64,000 nt of DNA. Source: Secundilactobacillus collinoides DSM 20515 = JCM 1123. Its GTDB lineage: Bacteria; Bacillota; Bacilli; Lactobacillales; Lactobacillaceae. Shown here in pieces: positions 19,374 through 28,700 of the stretch (its first letter is position 1; every line of letters starts with the position of its first letter). The position numbers were made by a program, and so were the translations under genes. The stretch spans positions 248,001 to 312,000 of the forward strand of contig NZ_AYYR01000013.1 of NCBI RefSeq assembly GCF_001435975.1. Reading direction: 5' to 3'. The notes beneath the pieces are model-generated. The model ran no database searches, had not been told where the DNA came from, and saw only the letters and a list, made by a program, of their open reading frames with translations.

Positions 19374-19661
19374 CTATTTAAAATTCTGGGTTAACCACTG
19401 TTGTGACGCGGTTGATAGAACGCGGCGATGCTGGTTTAAAAACCGCATGACCGCCGTATAATTCACGAAATCTATTTTTTCAGGCACCAACTTTGCCGAT
19501 TGGAGCGCTTGAACAAATTGCAGATCCGTAATCATGATCAGTTCGCTCATTAACGGATTACCAGTGTCCACTGACTGCCAATCATCTTGGAGCAGTTTAA
19601 TGGCTCGCTGGTAACGCGCATCGTGCCAAATAACACTTCGACAATCACTTGCTGTTAACAT
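19374..19661 (-). CDS. Small hypothetical protein of the MoxR/VWA cassette
   Basis: I do not recognise this 95-residue protein. It is soluble, with no membrane segment or signal peptide, and its sequence suggests mostly alpha-helix. The ATG at 19661 is chosen because GGGAGG lies 9 nt upstream; an in-frame GTG three codons earlier sits on the ribosome-binding site. It follows the VWA gene by 26 nt on the same strand, so it is probably the third gene of that operon and a partner or accessory of the ATPase and VWA pair. Function is unknown. Confidence 0.7.
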   Translation of the reverse strand: MLTASDCRSVIWHDARYQRAIKLLQDDWQSVDTGNPLMSELIMITDLQFVQALQSAKLVPEKIDFVNYTAVMRFLNQHRRVLSTASQQWLTQNFK

Positions 19662-19687
19662 GGCCGACACCCTCCCTTCTGCATCGT

Positions 19688-20947
19688 TTAAACATGGATG
19701 ACCGTTACTGAACCGATCGGCTGATGTACTGAAAGGTCGCTGACGGTCGTGGTCAATCCCCAGATTACATTTGTGAACCGGTGCTGATCCACACGCGCCT
19801 CACCGTGGCCATCCGTTAAGATCATGGCAACGGCATTCTCATCGCGGTATCCCTGTTCCAGCAGCCAGTTAAAAATCGGCTGATAGGCCGTTCCGCCGCC
19901 GCCAAACCGCTGCTGGTGTAATTGGCCGGCATGCCGAACGCGTTGCAGTTGGTCAGCGTGAACTGCGGCATCAAACGGCACAACTATCAGCGTGTCCTGA
20001 TACCGTTTGAGCAGGGTCATGACCTGTCCTAACACCGTTGCAACTTCCGTGTCGCTCATGGAACCGGACTGGTCGACAAAGGCCACCACCGTCCGTACGG
20101 TACTGACCCGGCTGCCCGGTAGTTCCAAGCGGTACGGTTGCCGCCGATCAAAGCGATTGTATGCATCATCACGCAGTCTCACTGCATTGCCCAGTCCCCG
20201 TTGCAAAAGTTGCCGCCAATTAAACGACAACGGCTGTTGGATAACCCGTAACTGTTGTTGAATGGCACTTGGCAGCAACCCTCGTTGTTTTTCAGGCGTA
20301 TTGAACCACGCATCACTCAGGAGCTGATCAACGGCCGCTTTTACAGCATCATCCGTCCCTTGCCACTGCTCATGACTGTCAAGCTGTGTCACCGTTGGCA
20401 GCTGGGTATCGTGGCCTGAATGAAACGCTTGTCCACGTTTATTTTGACCAAGATCTGACTGGTTCAACGCGTGTAAATACGTTGCTGAATCTTGTTTCGG
20501 TAATAAATTCAAGTGGTATTGGAAGTTGATCTGAGTACGAGAAACGGCGCCCTTTGGCAAGTCGGGAATGTACTCGTTGACGGCCAGGTCCGTTGCAAGC
20601 TGAACGAGCGGGTCATCCGTTTGGTCAGCATACCGGTCTAAATGCCGCCAGATCAAATGCCCGAGGACGTGCTTTAACACCGCAGTTAAGGCGGCTCCGG
20701 TTTGACAGAGTACTAACAGCCGGTCAGGATCCACTGCCAGTGTTAACGCTGGTTTTACCTGCAGCTGAAGTGCCGCCTGCTGTCCATGCACCAAGGTTTT
20801 AGGAAGCCGTACTAATAATTCACCGTACAACCGTTGACTGCCAAGCAGGGTCATCGTTGCTTGAGTGAGCAGTGCCAAACATGCCTGATCACGCTGCTGG
20901 CTTGCGGGTTGTCGGCGCAGTACAGTTAATTGTTGGGTCAACGACAT
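19688..20947 (-). CDS. VWA-like protein with degenerate metallopeptidase-like domain (DUF2201 type)
   Basis: A 419-residue cytosolic protein. The N-terminal half resembles the putative metallopeptidase domain of DUF2201 proteins, with HVLGH at 93-97 followed by LATDLAVN. The glutamate expected in HExxH is valine, so zinc-peptidase activity is doubtful. The C-terminal third is a VWA-like fold with an intact metal-binding DQSGS at 292-296 and an Asp-containing TDGHGE strand near 375. Such proteins work with MoxR ATPases, here encoded 22 nt upstream in the same operon, probably remodelling or inserting cofactors into an unknown client. Function beyond this is inference. Confidence 0.75.
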   Translation of the reverse strand: MSLTQQLTVLRRQPASQQRDQACLALLTQATMTLLGSQRLYGELLVRLPKTLVHGQQAALQLQVKPALTLAVDPDRLLVLCQTGAALTAVLKHVLGHLIWRHLDRYADQTDDPLVQLATDLAVNEYIPDLPKGAVSRTQINFQYHLNLLPKQDSATYLHALNQSDLGQNKRGQAFHSGHDTQLPTVTQLDSHEQWQGTDDAVKAAVDQLLSDAWFNTPEKQRGLLPSAIQQQLRVIQQPLSFNWRQLLQRGLGNAVRLRDDAYNRFDRRQPYRLELPGSRVSTVRTVVAFVDQSGSMSDTEVATVLGQVMTLLKRYQDTLIVVPFDAAVHADQLQRVRHAGQLHQQRFGGGGTAYQPIFNWLLEQGYRDENAVAMILTDGHGEARVDQHRFTNVIWGLTTTVSDLSVHQPIGSVTVIHV

Positions 20948-20969
20948 CCGTCATACCTCCCATCAAACC

Positions 20970-22154
20970 TTAATCACCGGCATCGCTAGCAACGCCGATT
21001 TTTGCCAACATCTGGTAGAGGTCAGCAACGGGTTGCTGGCCTGTCGCATCAGCTAGTTTTTCCAGCAACTGTGGCGTATCGGCCATTTTCAATGCAACGG
21101 CGTACTGCCCATCCGGAGCCATTTGCTTGAGCAGCGCCAAGAAACGACCGGCGTGCCCAGCCTTCGTCAGCGGATACTGGTCATCCTGCATGACCAGATC
21201 CGTTAAAATACTCTGCTGCTGCCCCGCATTAAACTGCGCAAACCGTTCGCTGAGTTCAGAAGGAAGCGCAGGTGTTTGCGCATCGCCCGAATAAATTTCC
21301 GCTGCGGTCAGTCCCTGCTCATCACGCTTCAGGTAAGCGTCGAACGCCCGACTCACTGTAACGCCAAGGTCGCCCGCTAAAATATCCAATCGCAGCGCGG
21401 TCTGCTGTTCGGCAGGCAGCTGCTTGAGCTGTTGCAAATTGGCGGAGACCCGCGCCCAGGCCCGCGGTGTCGGATACAGATCTGCATCGTGCTGAACGGG
21501 TCGCAACTGCCCCGGGTTTTCTTCGATAAACCGGATCACCTCTGGCAAAATCAAAGACTGGCCTTGGCCATTATCCGTTTTCGCCCACCGCAGCCAATCT
21601 GAAGTATCAGCTGTCATCACTAACCGGACAGTTCGGTCGTTGATGGCGGCATCACCAGTCACGACACCGTAGTCGCTCTGCTCAAACCCAGCCATGGTGG
21701 CATCCGGATTTTCGGCAAGAATCAAATGCACCTGAGCGGGTAATTTCAGCGTGTTGATCTGACGCTGTAAAACCAGGTTCATTAACTCGCTCTGAACCGC
21801 CTGCGTCCCGCGGTTAAACTCATCGAGGAACCAAATGATCGGCTGATTAGGGTGTGTTTCCGCCGCGTGGATGATTTCAATCAGCGTGTGGGTGTACCCA
21901 AATTTAACGTCAGCCAACTCCCCATAACGCGTCGTTTGTACAAACGCTTTGTCCGTCAGCGGCGGAATCGGAATCGCCAAATCACCCTTTTCTGACAAGC
22001 TGACCGTCGTCGTAAATAATCGCGCCTGCATTGCCTGCGCCACATCTGCCACTAGGGCCGACTTGCCGATACCGGCTTCACCAACGATTGTTGGCACATT
22101 GCCGGCCTTGATAATTAGTGGAATGGCTGTTAACAGATCTTGATAACTCAGCAT
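20970..22154 (-). CDS. MoxR-type AAA+ ATPase
   Basis: 394-residue AAA+ ATPase of the MoxR group. Walker A is GEAGIGKS (25-32), Walker B is WFLDEFNRG (108-116), and sensor-like LILAENPDATMAGF follows. The C-terminal part is variable. MoxR ATPases act as chaperones with VWA-domain partners, and the next gene downstream encodes one. It is the first gene of a three-gene unit lying between ffh and rpsP, where most Bacilli have those genes adjacent. Start ATG follows AAGGTG with normal spacing. The client protein is unknown. Confidence 0.85.
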   Translation of the reverse strand: MLSYQDLLTAIPLIIKAGNVPTIVGEAGIGKSALVADVAQAMQARLFTTTVSLSEKGDLAIPIPPLTDKAFVQTTRYGELADVKFGYTHTLIEIIHAAETHPNQPIIWFLDEFNRGTQAVQSELMNLVLQRQINTLKLPAQVHLILAENPDATMAGFEQSDYGVVTGDAAINDRTVRLVMTADTSDWLRWAKTDNGQGQSLILPEVIRFIEENPGQLRPVQHDADLYPTPRAWARVSANLQQLKQLPAEQQTALRLDILAGDLGVTVSRAFDAYLKRDEQGLTAAEIYSGDAQTPALPSELSERFAQFNAGQQQSILTDLVMQDDQYPLTKAGHAGRFLALLKQMAPDGQYAVALKMADTPQLLEKLADATGQQPVADLYQMLAKIGVASDAGD

Positions 22155-22234
22155 AAAAACACCTTCTTGTCACAATTATGATAGCAAAGAAGACGAAGCC
22201 GGCTGCGTCTTCGTCCCCTATGTGAATCATTCAA

Positions 22235-23683
22235 TTACTTGCGGCGCCGCTTCAAATTCGAACGGCGTTTCTTATTCTTTTTAATTCGGCGAGACATCTG
22301 TTTCATTGCCATCTGGCCCATTTTACCACCCATGGCGCCACCCATGCCGGCTTGACCCATCATGCCTTCCATGCCGGAGAAGTTCCCCTTGGACACTTGG
22401 TTCATCATTTTTTTCATTTGATTGAACTGCTTGATCATCCGGTTTACTTCTTGAATCGGCCGGCCGGAACCAGCAGCGATACGCCGCCGCCGTGACGGAT
22501 TCAGTACATCCGGGTTAGTGCGTTCCTGTTCCGTCATCGAGTAGATAACGGCTTTGGTGTGGTCCATGTCCTTTGAATCCAGTTTAGCGTTTGCCATCGC
22601 CGGATTGTTGGCCATACCAGGAATCATTTTCATGATCTGGTCCATTGGCCCCATCTTTTGAATCTGCTGCATCTGATCCAAGAAATCGTTGAAATCAAAC
22701 GAATTTTCCTGGATCCGCTCAGTCAGTGCCTGAGCTTGTTTTTCATCGTATTCCTTCTGGGTCTTTTCAATCAGGGACAGCATGTCGCCCATTCCGAGGA
22801 TTCGTGACGCCATCCGGCCGGGATGAAAGACATCCAAATCGGACATCTTTTCACCTTCACCGACAAACTTGATTGGTTTGCCAGTAACGGCCCGAATTGA
22901 AAGGGCAGCCCCACCACGGGTATCGCCATCCAGTTTAGTCAGGATCACACCGGTCACGTCAAGTTTGTCGTTAAACCCTTGTGCGGTGGCCACGGCGTTT
23001 TGCCCAGTCATGGCATCAACGACCAGCATAATTTCATCCGGGTGCGCCAGATCTTTGATTTGCGCCAGTTCATTCATCAGTTGTTCGTCGATCTGCAACC
23101 GACCAGCCGTATCGATGAAGACGTAATCATTGTGGTTCTCTTCTGCCTGTGCTAACCCCTGACGAACGATTTCAACGGGGTTCGTATCGGTACCCATTTC
23201 AAAAACGGGCACATCGATTTGTTGCCCGACCGTCACTAATTGGTCAATGGCGGCTGGCCGATAAACATCGGCAGCAATCATTAATGGCCGCGCATTTTCG
23301 TCAGTTTTAAGGTGGTTCGCTAATTTGCCCGCAGTGGTCGTTTTACCAGCCCCTTGAAGCCCGACCATCATGATAATGGTTGGAATCTTAGCTGATTTAT
23401 TTAACGGAACTGCGGACTCGCCCATCGTCTTGGTCAGTTCTTCGTCAACGATCTTAACGATTTGCTGTGCAGGATTTAAGCCTTCCAGCACCTTCGCGCC
23501 CACGGCCCGTTCCCGAACCGTTTTGACAAAGTCCTTGACCACGTCAAAGTTAACGTCGGCTTCCAGCAGGGCCAGCCGAATTTCACGCATGGTATCGCGC
23601 AGGTCGGCGTCAGAAACCTTCCCCTTGCCGCGCAGCCGCTTCATTGCGTTTTGTAATCGTTCAGTTAATCCTTCAAATGCCAT
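22235..23683 (-). CDS. ffh: Signal recognition particle protein Ffh
   Basis: GTPase of the signal recognition particle; binds signal sequences and SRP RNA and targets nascent membrane proteins to FtsY. NG domain with G1 GLQGAGKTT, DTAGRLQIDE (G3) and TKLDGDTRGGAALS (G4/G5), then the methionine-rich M domain (QMQQIQKMGPMDQIMKMIPGM) and a basic tail. The ATG at 23683 gives the family start MAFEGLTERL and 482 residues, with AGGTG 9 nt upstream; a codon four residues earlier is poorer. It follows ylxM by 19 nt. Confidence 0.97.
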   Translation of the reverse strand: MAFEGLTERLQNAMKRLRGKGKVSDADLRDTMREIRLALLEADVNFDVVKDFVKTVRERAVGAKVLEGLNPAQQIVKIVDEELTKTMGESAVPLNKSAKIPTIIMMVGLQGAGKTTTAGKLANHLKTDENARPLMIAADVYRPAAIDQLVTVGQQIDVPVFEMGTDTNPVEIVRQGLAQAEENHNDYVFIDTAGRLQIDEQLMNELAQIKDLAHPDEIMLVVDAMTGQNAVATAQGFNDKLDVTGVILTKLDGDTRGGAALSIRAVTGKPIKFVGEGEKMSDLDVFHPGRMASRILGMGDMLSLIEKTQKEYDEKQAQALTERIQENSFDFNDFLDQMQQIQKMGPMDQIMKMIPGMANNPAMANAKLDSKDMDHTKAVIYSMTEQERTNPDVLNPSRRRRIAAGSGRPIQEVNRMIKQFNQMKKMMNQVSKGNFSGMEGMMGQAGMGGAMGGKMGQMAMKQMSRRIKKNKKRRSNLKRRRK

Positions 23684-23702
23684 GGATAAATGCACCTATC
23701 TT

Positions 23703-24044
23703 TCATTCTTCTTCAGCGGATTCCAACTGGCTTACCAGTTGGTTCAAGCGCTGATCAGTTGGGTATTGTTGTTTAACGTAGGCCTGAATCTCATCGGCAA
23801 GCTTATTGCGTTCCGTGAATTCAGCTAAGAGGTGCAGCTTTGTCTCGTACGTTTCGAGAATTTTTTCCGTGCGCCGGATATTGTCATAAACGGCTTGACG
23901 GCTGACCTCAAAGTCCTCGGCAATTTCGCCGAGTGAATAGTCGTCGCCATAGTACAGCTGCATATAGTCGTTCTGTTTTTTGGTCAGTAACGGCTGATAA
24001 AATTCGAAAAGCGAATTGATGCGATAATTTTTTCCAATTTCCAA
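23703..24044 (-). CDS. ylxM: SRP-associated regulator YlxM
   Basis: Small helix-turn-helix protein (113 residues) that binds the SRP and modulates its RNA/GTPase cycle in streptococci. The HTH is in [25 protein letters not shown] (about 37-61), followed by a coiled-coil-like helix. Position directly upstream of ffh is diagnostic. A promoter lies at 24079-24107, and a terminator separates it from ftsY. Confidence 0.93.
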   Translation of the reverse strand: MEIGKNYRINSLFEFYQPLLTKKQNDYMQLYYGDDYSLGEIAEDFEVSRQAVYDNIRRTEKILETYETKLHLLAEFTERNKLADEIQAYVKQQYPTDQRLNQLVSQLESAEEE

Positions 24045-24078
24045 GATAACGCCCTCCGTTGTCTACATACACTCAACT

Positions 24079-24107
24079 AGAGTACCATTTTTAACTGCTT
24101 CCGGCAA
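24079..24107 (-). promoter_or_regulatory. ylxM-ffh promoter
   Basis: Minus strand TTGCCG (24102-24107), 17-nt spacer, TACTCT (24079-24084). Confidence 0.6.
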
Positions 24108-24150
24108 GCGGTTTAGACCGCTATGACACGGTTTTTCACGATAGCTGTAA

Positions 24151-24187
24151 CAAAAAAGAGGTGCCCGGCAAGACAACCTCTTTTTTG
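24151..24187 (-). terminator. Terminator after ftsY
   Basis: Stem of 11 bp (AAAAAAGAGGT/ACCTCTTTTTT) with a 13-nt loop, ending the long asp23-to-ftsY transcript. A T run follows on either strand. Confidence 0.85.
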
Positions 24188-24188
24188 T

Positions 24189-25712
24189 TTATTTCACGTC
24201 AATCAGACCCTTGAACAGCCCATAGACAAACTCAGTCGGCTCAAATGGCCGCAGATCATCGACTTGTTCACCAAGCCCAACGTACTTGACGGGCAGGTGC
24301 AGCTCGTTTCTAATGGCAAGCACAATGCCGCCACGCGCTGTTCCGTCCAATTTAGTGAGCACGATTCCCGTCACATCCGTTGTTTCCTTGAATAACTTGG
24401 CTTGGTTCAACGCGTTTTGGCCGGTCGTTGAATCCAGCACCAACAGAACTTCGTGCGGTGCATCAGGGATTTCCCGACTGATCACTCGTTTCATCTTGGC
24501 CAGCTCGTTCATCAGGTTAGCCTTGTTCTGCAGTCGACCCGCGGTGTCCACGAAAAGAATGTCGTAGTCTTCAGCCTTGGCTTTTTTGACCGCGTCAAAG
24601 ACAACGGCCGACGGGTCACTCTTCTCCGGCTTCATCACAATGTCGACACCATCCCGTTTTGCCCAGACGTTCAGTTGTTCGATGGCACCGGCTCTAAACG
24701 TATCGGCTGCCGCCAGCAGCACCTTTTTGCCCTGCTGCTTAAACAGGTTGGCCATTTTCCCGATGGTGGTCGTTTTACCGACCCCGTTGACCCCGACAAA
24801 CAGAATCACCGTCGGCCCTTTATCAGCGAAGTTCAGGTCGTTATTTTCTTCCGTCCCCGCCGCGTCGTACAGGTCGATCAATTTTTCAACCACGACGTTT
24901 TGGACGTCCTTTGGCTTCTTGGCATTTTGCAGTTTGACTTCATCGCGAAGCTGGTCACTGATCTGCATTGCCGCTTCGTAGCCAACGTCAGCACCGATCA
25001 GGGTTTCTTCGAGATCGTCAAAGAAGGATTCATCCACGTGCCGGAAATTTGCCAGCAAATGGTTTAACCGGTCACCAAACGTCTCCCGAGATTTTTCCAA
25101 CCCCTTGTCGTACCGTTCAGCATCCGAGGGCGTCTGTTCGGGTGTTGATACGGCCTCATCCGCCGACTGTGATGTTACGTCAGTCGATGGTGTTACCGGA
25201 GCGTCGCCTTTTGTCGGCGTCACAGCGGGTGTTTCAATACCCGCTGTTGTCTCTGTTTTCTCAGTTGGTGCCGCCTGTGCAGGTTCTGCCACTGGCTCGG
25301 GTGCTTGAGCTGTTTCTTCAGCCTGCTGGTCAGCCGGTGTTTTGAAAGCATCGGTTGCCGGTGTGTCATGAACCGTTTCCGACGTTTGGACAGGCGCTGC
25401 TGAAGTCCCTGAAGATGCCGGTTCGTCCTTGACCGACGCTGGTTCCGGCGCGTCTTCAGTTGACGTCAATGGTGTCGTAACAGGCGTTGCTGGCGCGTCC
25501 TGGTCAGCGGTATCGGTCTCGTCCGGTACACGCGTTTCAGCCTCTGATGGTGCCTTTACGGTCCTGTCGCCCGACTCAGATTCGGGTTCTGCGGCCGGTG
25601 CCGTATCTGGCTTAGGTTCGGCTGCAGCTGATGCTTCCGTGTTGACCAGTTGTTCAGTCTTTTTTTCTTCGTCCGCTTTACTGCGGCGTTTAAAGAAATC
25701 AAATAACCCCAC
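24189..25712 (-). CDS. ftsY: SRP receptor FtsY
   Basis: Membrane-associated GTPase that receives ribosome-SRP complexes. The NG domain is C-terminal: G1 GVNGVGKTT, DTAGRLQNKANLMNEL and TKLDGTARGGIVLAI. Residues about 12-200 form a low-complexity acidic linker rich in Ala, Thr, Pro, Glu and Asp, longer than in many Bacilli, where the A domain may be nearly absent. The N-terminal GLFDFFKRR is the usual membrane-binding amphipathic start. The GTG at 25712 follows AAAGGAAG with 8-nt spacing; a GTG three codons upstream is less likely. Follows smc by 44 nt. Confidence 0.96.
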   Translation of the reverse strand: MGLFDFFKRRSKADEEKKTEQLVNTEASAAAEPKPDTAPAAEPESESGDRTVKAPSEAETRVPDETDTADQDAPATPVTTPLTSTEDAPEPASVKDEPASSGTSAAPVQTSETVHDTPATDAFKTPADQQAEETAQAPEPVAEPAQAAPTEKTETTAGIETPAVTPTKGDAPVTPSTDVTSQSADEAVSTPEQTPSDAERYDKGLEKSRETFGDRLNHLLANFRHVDESFFDDLEETLIGADVGYEAAMQISDQLRDEVKLQNAKKPKDVQNVVVEKLIDLYDAAGTEENNDLNFADKGPTVILFVGVNGVGKTTTIGKMANLFKQQGKKVLLAAADTFRAGAIEQLNVWAKRDGVDIVMKPEKSDPSAVVFDAVKKAKAEDYDILFVDTAGRLQNKANLMNELAKMKRVISREIPDAPHEVLLVLDSTTGQNALNQAKLFKETTDVTGIVLTKLDGTARGGIVLAIRNELHLPVKYVGLGEQVDDLRPFEPTEFVYGLFKGLIDVK

Positions 25713-25756
25713 GTAAGACACTTCCTTTACTGTTTTTTATTGGTTGTAAACGTTTA

Positions 25757-28700
25757 TTAATTGTTTGCGGTGACCTGACTTAAATCAACGGAAACGAGTT
25801 TTGACACACCGGATTCCTGCATGGTAATACCGTACAACCGATCTGCCTGCACCATGGTTTCCTTCCGGTGCGTGATCACGATAAACTGCGTATCCGTCTG
25901 GAACTGGTTCAAGTAACTGGCAAACCGCCCCGTGTTTGCGGGATCCAGTGCGGCTTCTGCTTCGTCTAAGATACAGAATGGTACCGGTTGAACCTGTAAA
26001 ATGGCAAACAACAAGGTGATTGCCGTCAGCGCACGTTCACCGCCTGACAGCAGCCGCATACTCTGTAATTTCTTGCCTGGCGGTTCAGCCATGATCTCGA
26101 TCCCGGTCGTGAGCAGATTCTTAGGATCCGTCAACTCTAGTCGGGCCCGACCACCGCCAAACATCTTAACAAAAGTTTGTGCAAATTGGACGTTAACCTC
26201 GTTAAAGGTCTTTTCAAACCGCGACACAACTTCCTTGTCCATCTCGTTCATGGTGGTCAGCAAGTTTTCTTTGGCAGCCTCGAGATCGCCACGCTGTTTC
26301 GTGAGAAAATCATAGCGTTCCTTGACCCGCTTATATTCTTCAATGGCGCCAAGATTGACATCACCAAGGTCATCCAGTCCACGCTTTAATAATTTTAGCT
26401 GCTCCTTGATATCCTCAAGCGGCTGATCGACGACTGACTGGCGCGCAAACGCCACGCTGACGTGGTAATTCTCCGTTAGGTCCCCAGTCAGCTGATCGAC
26501 CCGGTTGCTGGTTTTTTGTTGCGCCAATTGGGTTTCGTGGACCGCTGACTGTTCAGCAGCAATGGTGTTGGTTAACGCGGCTTTGGTCAGTTCTAATTCA
26601 TCGACCTTCGCCGTGACCGTCTTAAGGGCCTCGGTAGCTTCATCCACTTGACTCTGCGCCGTTTTTTGTGCCTTGTTGATTTCTTTGAGCTGAGCATCAA
26701 TTCGAGACGCTGACTGGTCCCCGCTTGAGTCATCAGCCGTCAGGTCAGTCAGCTGCTGCTGCAGATCTGATTGCTGTGCCCGCAACGTTTGGAGCTGGTC
26801 ACGACGTTCCTGAACAGTCTCCTGGGCATGTTTTTGCTGGACCGTCAACCGCGCCAAATCTTCCTTACAGGTCTGATACTGGTCGCTAACTGCTTGACTG
26901 GTCTCACTTGCAGCCTGTTGCTTAGCCTTAGCTGCCGTCATTGCGGCCTTCAAGTCAGTCAATTGCTGATTAGTGGCCGCCGTTTGCGTCTCATTGTCCT
27001 GCAACGCTTGTTGGTAGTCTTCTTCACCGCCTTGCAGCGCTTGCTGGGCGTGTTGGACCTTAACCTGTTTTTCCAGGGACGCAAGCCGGTCTTTAGCAAC
27101 GTTGACTGCGCTTAATTTTGCTTGGTACGCCGTCGTCGTCTCGGTAACAGCAGTCAGCAGATCCGTTTGATTCAGCTGCGCTTGACGATCCTTGAGCGTT
27201 TGAAGTTCAGTCTGTTTCGCTGCCAGCTGAGCATCCATTTGTTTAACGGAAGTCTCCAGCCGCTGCCGTTCTTGCTGCCGAGCCAATAACCCGTTATTGG
27301 AACGACGGTCACGGCCGCCCGTCATCGTCCCGCTGGCTGAAACCACTTCACCGCCAAGGGTAATGATTCGGCATCGGTGATGAATCTGCCGGCCTAAAAC
27401 GACAGCGTTGTCCAAATTATCAGCAAACAGCACGTTACCCAACAAGAAGTTGAGCACGGGTTGATACCGCTGATCGGTTACCCGCACTAAGACCGAGGCG
27501 ACTCCCAGAAACCCTGGGACCTGCTGACAAGTGGCCAATGTGTTTCGGTCCACCTGCTTCGGACGAATCGTGGTCAGCGGTAAAAACGTGCTGCGCCCCA
27601 ACGAATTCTGCGTCAGGTAGCGAATGGCCTGCTTACCGGCAGTTTCATCCGTAACCACAACGTTTTGCTGTTGGGAACCAATTGCGGCCTCAACCGCCTT
27701 GGTGTACTGTTCGTCCACCTGTAACAGCTCCGCTACGGGGCCAATGACGCCGGTCAATTTAGCTTGTGCCTGCATCACCGCTCGAGTGCCTTGGTAGAAC
27801 CCGCTGTAGTTTGCTTGGGCTTCCTCCAGCGATTTCAACCGTGCTTTTGCCTGCTGGCTCACTTCCAGTGCTTTGAGCCACTGGTCGTTTAAATGGTCAA
27901 GTTTTTTTTGCCGGTGTTGGCGAACCGTGGCAGCGTCTTGCTGGGCCTGTTTGGCAGCCGTCAATGCCGCCTCGCAAGTTGTTAATTCCTCAGTCAATCC
28001 AGTTAATTCAGTCTTTCGTGTTGCTTCTTGTTCCAGCAACGCGGTCAATTGCGCCTTGGCTTGCGAATTTTGAGAATCCGCCCGTTGTTGATTTTTTTCC
28101 AGGTACTGCCGTTCATTATGCAGTGACGTCAGCGCCTGCATGGCTTTGACGTAGTCTTCCTGCAACTGATCACGCTTTTGCGATAACGTTTCTGAATCTA
28201 ATTCGTTAAGCTGTTGTTTCAACGCTTTCGCTGATTTGCGGCCAGCTGCGACCTGTTTGTCGATCCGCTGCTGGTCAGCTAAGTTGGCGTCCAATTGTGT
28301 TTGGGTCGCTGTTAATTTAGCCGCAACACCGCTCAATTCAGCCTTGAGCTTAGTAACATTTTCAGCCCGGTTTGCACGACGTTCCTTATTCAGTGCTCTT
28401 TGACCAGCCAATTTCTGCTGGTCACCCGATAGTTGGATCAATTTATCATTGGCGGCATCCTTTTGTGACTGCCACTGCGTTTCTTGCTGGTGAAAATCGG
28501 TGACCTGTCTTTGATTCTCCTCAGCCGCTTTCCGGCTTTCTGCCAATTCTTGCTGCGCCTTGGTCAGTTTGCTCGTTTGTGTCTTCAGAATCTCACTTGC
28601 GGCATCGATACTAAGCACTAAGCGACTCTGTTCCAACTTATCAAACTGACCCTTTTGCGTGACATATTCCTCAGCCAAACTGCTCTGTTCTGCCAAGGGT

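Noticed and set aside
25105-25716. Long plus-strand open frames opposite ftsY
   Set aside because: Shadows of the Ala/Thr/Pro/Glu-rich linker, whose codon bias removes stops on the other strand.
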